A stretch of 64,000 bases of DNA. Origin: Streptomyces sp. NBC_00078 (GTDB lineage Bacteria > Actinomycetota > Actinomycetes > Streptomycetales > Streptomycetaceae). How positions within the stretch are numbered: the stretch's first letter is position 1; every line of letters begins with the position of its first letter. Below, piece after piece: positions 61,191 through 64,000 of this stretch. A program made the position numbers and the translations under genes. The DNA is taken from the NCBI RefSeq assembly GCF_026343335.1, contig NZ_JAPELX010000001.1, forward strand, positions 2,604,001 to 2,668,000, written 5' to 3'. The notes under the pieces were generated by a model. That model worked only from the letters and a program-made list of their open reading frames with translations, did no database searches and was not told where the DNA came from.

Positions 61191-62927
61191 ATGACGCACA
61201 CGACGACCGACCAGCCCGCGCGGAAAGCGAGCGGAGCCGTGGTTCCGGTGCTCGCCTTCGCGGGCATCGTTGTCGCGGTGATGCAGACCCTGCTCGTCCC
61301 GGTCATCAAGGATCTGCCGCAGCTGCTGGGTACCGCGCCCAGCAACGCCACCTGGGTCCTGACCTCGACGCTGCTCTCGGGAGCCGTGGCCACGCCGATC
61401 ATGGGCCGCCTCGGCGACCTCTACGGCAAGCGGCGCATGCTGATCCTCAGCCTCGCCGTGATGGTGGTCGGCGCGCTGGTCAGCGCCCTCACCAGCGACC
61501 TGCTCACGATGATCGCCGGCCGTGCGCTGCAGGGCTTCGCGATGGGCGCGATCCCGCTCGGCATCGGCCTGATGCGCGACATGCTGCCGCGCGAGAAGCT
61601 CGGCTCGGCCATGGCCCTGATGAGCTCCTCGATCGGCGTCGGCGGCGGACTCGCGCTGCCGCTCGCGGCCCTGATCGCCCAGCACGCCGACTGGCACGCC
61701 CTCTTCTACGTCGCCGCCGGCCTCGGCGCGCTCGCGATCCTCCTCACCCTCCTCGTCGTACCGGAGTCCCCGATGCGCGCGGAGGGCTCCTTCGACGTCC
61801 TGGGCGCCATAGGCCTCTCCACCGGTCTCGTCCTCTTCCTCCTGCCGATCACCAAGGGCAGCGACTGGGGCTGGACGTCCGGCACCACGCTCGGCCTGTT
61901 CGCCGCGTCGGCCGTCGTCCTCGTCCTGTGGGGCGTGATGGAACTGCGCATGAAGGCCCCGCTGGTGGACCTGCGCACCACGGCCCGCCCGGCCGTCCTG
62001 TTCACCAACCTCGCCTCGATCATGGTCGGCGTCTCCTTCTACGTCGTCTCCCTCGTCCTTCCCCAGCTGCTCCAGCTCCCGAAGGCCACCGGCTACGGCC
62101 TCGGCCAGTCGATGGTCACCGCGGGCCTGCTGGTCGCGCCGCTGGGCCTGACGATGATGCTCACGGCGCCGGTCTACGCCCGCCTGTCGGCGAAGTACGG
62201 CCCCAAGGTCACCCTGATCCTCGGCATGCTGATCATCGCGATCGGTTACGGCGCCGGCCTCGGCCTGATGAGCGCCGCCTGGCAGAGCCTCGTCATCGCG
62301 GTGCTCCTCGGCGCCGGCATCGGCCTCGCCTACTCCTCCCTCCCCGCGCTGATCGTCGGCGCGGTCCCGGCCTCGGAGACGGGCGCGGCAAACGGCCTGA
62401 ACACGCTGATGCGTTCCATCGGTACGTCGGTGTCGAGCGCCGTCATCGGCATGGTGCTGGCCAACACCGCGAACAACGTCGGCGGCGTTGCCGTCCCGAC
62501 CATGCACGGCTTCCGCGTCTCCTTCCTGATCGCGACCGGCGCGGTGGCCGTCGGCCTGCTGATGGCGCTGTTCCTGCCGAAGGCGAACCGTGCGCCGCAG
62601 CTGCGCGCGAGCAGCGAGGAGGACGACGCCGTCGTGGAGCGCGCCGAGGAGGTCCTGCGGGGCTTTCGCGGCCGCGTCCTGGACGCCGCCGGCTCCCCGG
62701 TCGCCCGTGCCAAGGTCACGCTGATCGACCGGCGGGGCCGGCAGGCGGGGGCGACGCTCTCGGAGGAGGACGGCAGCTATGCGCTCGCCGTGCCGACCGA
62801 GGGAGCCTACGTCCTGGCCGCGCGGGCGGCGGGGCACGGTCCGCTTGCCTCTTCGGCTACGCACGGGGGCGAGGAGCGGCCGGTGGACCTGGATCTGTCG
62901 CTGCCCGGTGAGGCCGTGACCGCTTAG
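61191..62927 (+). CDS. MFS exporter with C-terminal carboxypeptidase-regulatory-like domain
   Basis: 578 residues. Residues 1-470 form a DHA2-type MFS (VAVMQTLLVPVIKDLPQLLG, PIMGRLGDLYGKRRMLILSL, ALQGFAMGAIPLGIGLM). After a short acidic linker (SSEEDDAVVERAEEVL) the last about 85 residues are a beta-sandwich of the carboxypeptidase-regulatory/Cna-B type: GFRGRVLDAAGSPVARAKVT, SEEDGSYALAVPTEGAYVLA. By topology this domain should be cytoplasmic. Such a fusion is unusual for an MFS exporter. ATG at 61191 with GGGAGG upstream. Confidence 0.9.
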   Translation: MTHTTTDQPARKASGAVVPVLAFAGIVVAVMQTLLVPVIKDLPQLLGTAPSNATWVLTSTLLSGAVATPIMGRLGDLYGKRRMLILSLAVMVVGALVSALTSDLLTMIAGRALQGFAMGAIPLGIGLMRDMLPREKLGSAMALMSSSIGVGGGLALPLAALIAQHADWHALFYVAAGLGALAILLTLLVVPESPMRAEGSFDVLGAIGLSTGLVLFLLPITKGSDWGWTSGTTLGLFAASAVVLVLWGVMELRMKAPLVDLRTTARPAVLFTNLASIMVGVSFYVVSLVLPQLLQLPKATGYGLGQSMVTAGLLVAPLGLTMMLTAPVYARLSAKYGPKVTLILGMLIIAIGYGAGLGLMSAAWQSLVIAVLLGAGIGLAYSSLPALIVGAVPASETGAANGLNTLMRSIGTSVSSAVIGMVLANTANNVGGVAVPTMHGFRVSFLIATGAVAVGLLMALFLPKANRAPQLRASSEEDDAVVERAEEVLRGFRGRVLDAAGSPVARAKVTLIDRRGRQAGATLSEEDGSYALAVPTEGAYVLAARAAGHGPLASSATHGGEERPVDLDLSLPGEAVTA

Positions 62928-63124
62928 CGCCCAGCAGGGTGCGGCGCTCCGGCAGCCCGGCGGCTGCGGGTTCATTGTGGCTGGTCGCGCAGTTCCCCGC
63001 GCCCCTGAAAGCAAGAGTGCCGCACCCCCTTCAAATGCACGCTTGCCGCACCCCCTGTCCCATGGCCGGCGGGGGGGTGCGGCAGCATGTGTGCCGAGAC
63101 GCGCGTACGACCGAAAGGAACCCC

Positions 63125-63775
63125 ATGGCCGCGGCACCCAAGCCGGAGACCCTGGCCGCCTTCGAGGCCGCGAAGGGGTTCATGCCCGTGGACGAGGGCC
63201 TCGCGCTGTACGAGGCGGCGATCGAGGCCGGGCGGCTCGGCCTTCCGCTCCTCGAAGTCGGCACGTACTGCGGGCGCTCCGCGATCCTGCTCGCCGACGC
63301 GGCCCGCGAGACCGGCGTCACCGCGCTGACCGTCGACCACCACCGCGGCAGCGAGGAGCAGCAGCCGGGCTGGGACTACCACGACCCGGAGACGGTCGAC
63401 CCCGAACTCGGCCTGATGGACACACTGCCCACCTTCCGGCGCACGCTGCACCGAGCCGGGCTGGAGGAGCACGTGGTGGCGCTGGTGGGCCGTTCGCCGC
63501 AGATCGCGTCGATCTGGAACTCCCCGCTGGGCCTGGTCTTCATCGACGGCGGCCACACCGACGAACACGCGAGCGCCGACTACGAGGGCTGGGCCCCGCA
63601 CGTGGCTGAGGGCGGGCTGCTCCTCATCCACGACGTCTTCCCCGACCCCGAGGACGAGTTCACCGGCCAGGCCCCGTACCGCGTCCACCTCCGGGCCCTC
63701 GGCTCCGGCGCCTTCACGGAGATCTCGGCGACCGACTCACTGCGTGTCCTGCGGCGAACGGGCGCAGGGATCTGA
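63125..63775 (+). CDS. Class I SAM-dependent methyltransferase (Methyltransf_24 type)
   Basis: 216 residues. SAM-binding LPLLEVGTYCGRSAILLADA, acidic loop ALTVDHHRGSEEQQPGW, LGLVFIDGGHTDEHASADYE with the metal or substrate Asp/His, and GGLLLIHDVFPDPEDE. O-methyltransferase-like or sugar-modifying; substrate unknown. ATG at 63125 with GAAAGGAA upstream. Single gene. Confidence 0.88.
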   Translation: MAAAPKPETLAAFEAAKGFMPVDEGLALYEAAIEAGRLGLPLLEVGTYCGRSAILLADAARETGVTALTVDHHRGSEEQQPGWDYHDPETVDPELGLMDTLPTFRRTLHRAGLEEHVVALVGRSPQIASIWNSPLGLVFIDGGHTDEHASADYEGWAPHVAEGGLLLIHDVFPDPEDEFTGQAPYRVHLRALGSGAFTEISATDSLRVLRRTGAGI

Positions 63776-63794
63776 AGGCCCGCCAGTTCCAGTC

Positions 63795-64000
63795 TCAGCT
63801 GTAGTGGTAACGGGCTTTGAGAATCTTCACTTCTTTGTCGTCCGCCCGGTACACCAGACGGTGTTCGTCGTCGATCCGACGCGACCAGTAGCCGGACAGG
63901 TCGCCTTTCAGCGGCTCCGGCTTGCCGATGCCTTCGAACGGGGTGCGCTGGATCTCGCCGATCAGCCGTGTGATTCTCCGGGCCGTTTTACGGTCGGAGG
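63795..64000 (-). CDS. yoeB: YoeB-family mRNA interferase toxin (N-terminus outside window)
   Basis: 67 C-terminal residues are visible: [38 protein letters not shown], ending KARYHYS. This is the RelE/YoeB fold with the conserved Glu, Arg and C-terminal His-Tyr used for ribosome-dependent mRNA cleavage. Family length is about 84, so only some 17 residues are missing. A YefM antitoxin gene should lie just beyond base 64000. Confidence 0.92.
   Translation of the reverse strand, partial: SDRKTARRITRLIGEIQRTPFEGIGKPEPLKGDLSGYWSRRIDDEHRLVYRADDKEVKILKARYHYS

Overview
The window is high-GC actinobacterial DNA, almost certainly from a Streptomyces or close relative. Evidence: strong G/C bias at third codon positions, many GTG and some TTG/CTG starts, an actinobacterial-type RNase P RNA, SARP-type regulation, and the conserved trio RNase H/phosphatase fusion, zinc-ribbon coiled-coil protein and NIF3 protein.

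1-20 kb is one end of a lipopeptide-type NRPS cluster. A minus-strand operon runs FAAL (14101) > R2lox-like Mn/Fe oxidase > GMC oxidoreductase > acyl-CoA dehydrogenase > MbtH protein > NRPS A-T-C-A-T > NRPS C-A-T, which continues past base 1. A divergent plus-strand operon runs ketosynthase > soluble diiron acyl-ACP desaturase > ACP > Nramp metal transporter. An orphan NarL-type regulator, a SARP and a small secreted peptide close the cluster. Together these suggest that a fatty acid is activated, put on a dedicated ACP, desaturated or oxidised, and used in a peptide whose visible adenylation domains look Gln-like, Asn/Asp-like and Thr-like.

20-25.7 kb holds a membrane protein, a two-component system, a headless LacI remnant, and an AraC / PhyH dioxygenase / small protein operon.

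25.7-34.1 kb is a probable genomic island. It is bounded by two exact 27-bp direct repeats, and the right copy is the 3' end of rnpB. It carries an ATP-grasp remnant, a Phd/YefM-Fic toxin-antitoxin pair, and a LacI-controlled arabinan locus (GH54 and GH51 arabinofuranosidases). No integrase is visible.

34-41 kb has rnpB, whose 5' end overlaps a DMT transporter gene, an AraC stub, a CsoR/CstR-like regulon (DUF302, MMPL transporter and regulator with three TACCCC-N2-GGGGTA operators), and a decayed Tn3-family transposase with two in-frame amber codons.

41-64 kb is mostly ordinary Streptomyces chromosome: RNB exonuclease, YaaA, KDPG aldolase, RNase H/phosphatase, zinc ribbon protein (apparent CTG start), NIF3, an SDR-ADH-MaoC operon, and an ABC exporter with a DesK-type kinase. 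The DesR-type regulator that belongs with the kinase is separated from it by an opposed second GH54 gene, itself broken by an in-frame TAG. An ECF sigma operon, two MFS exporters (one with a fused carboxypeptidase-regulatory-like domain), a methyltransferase and a partial YoeB toxin follow.
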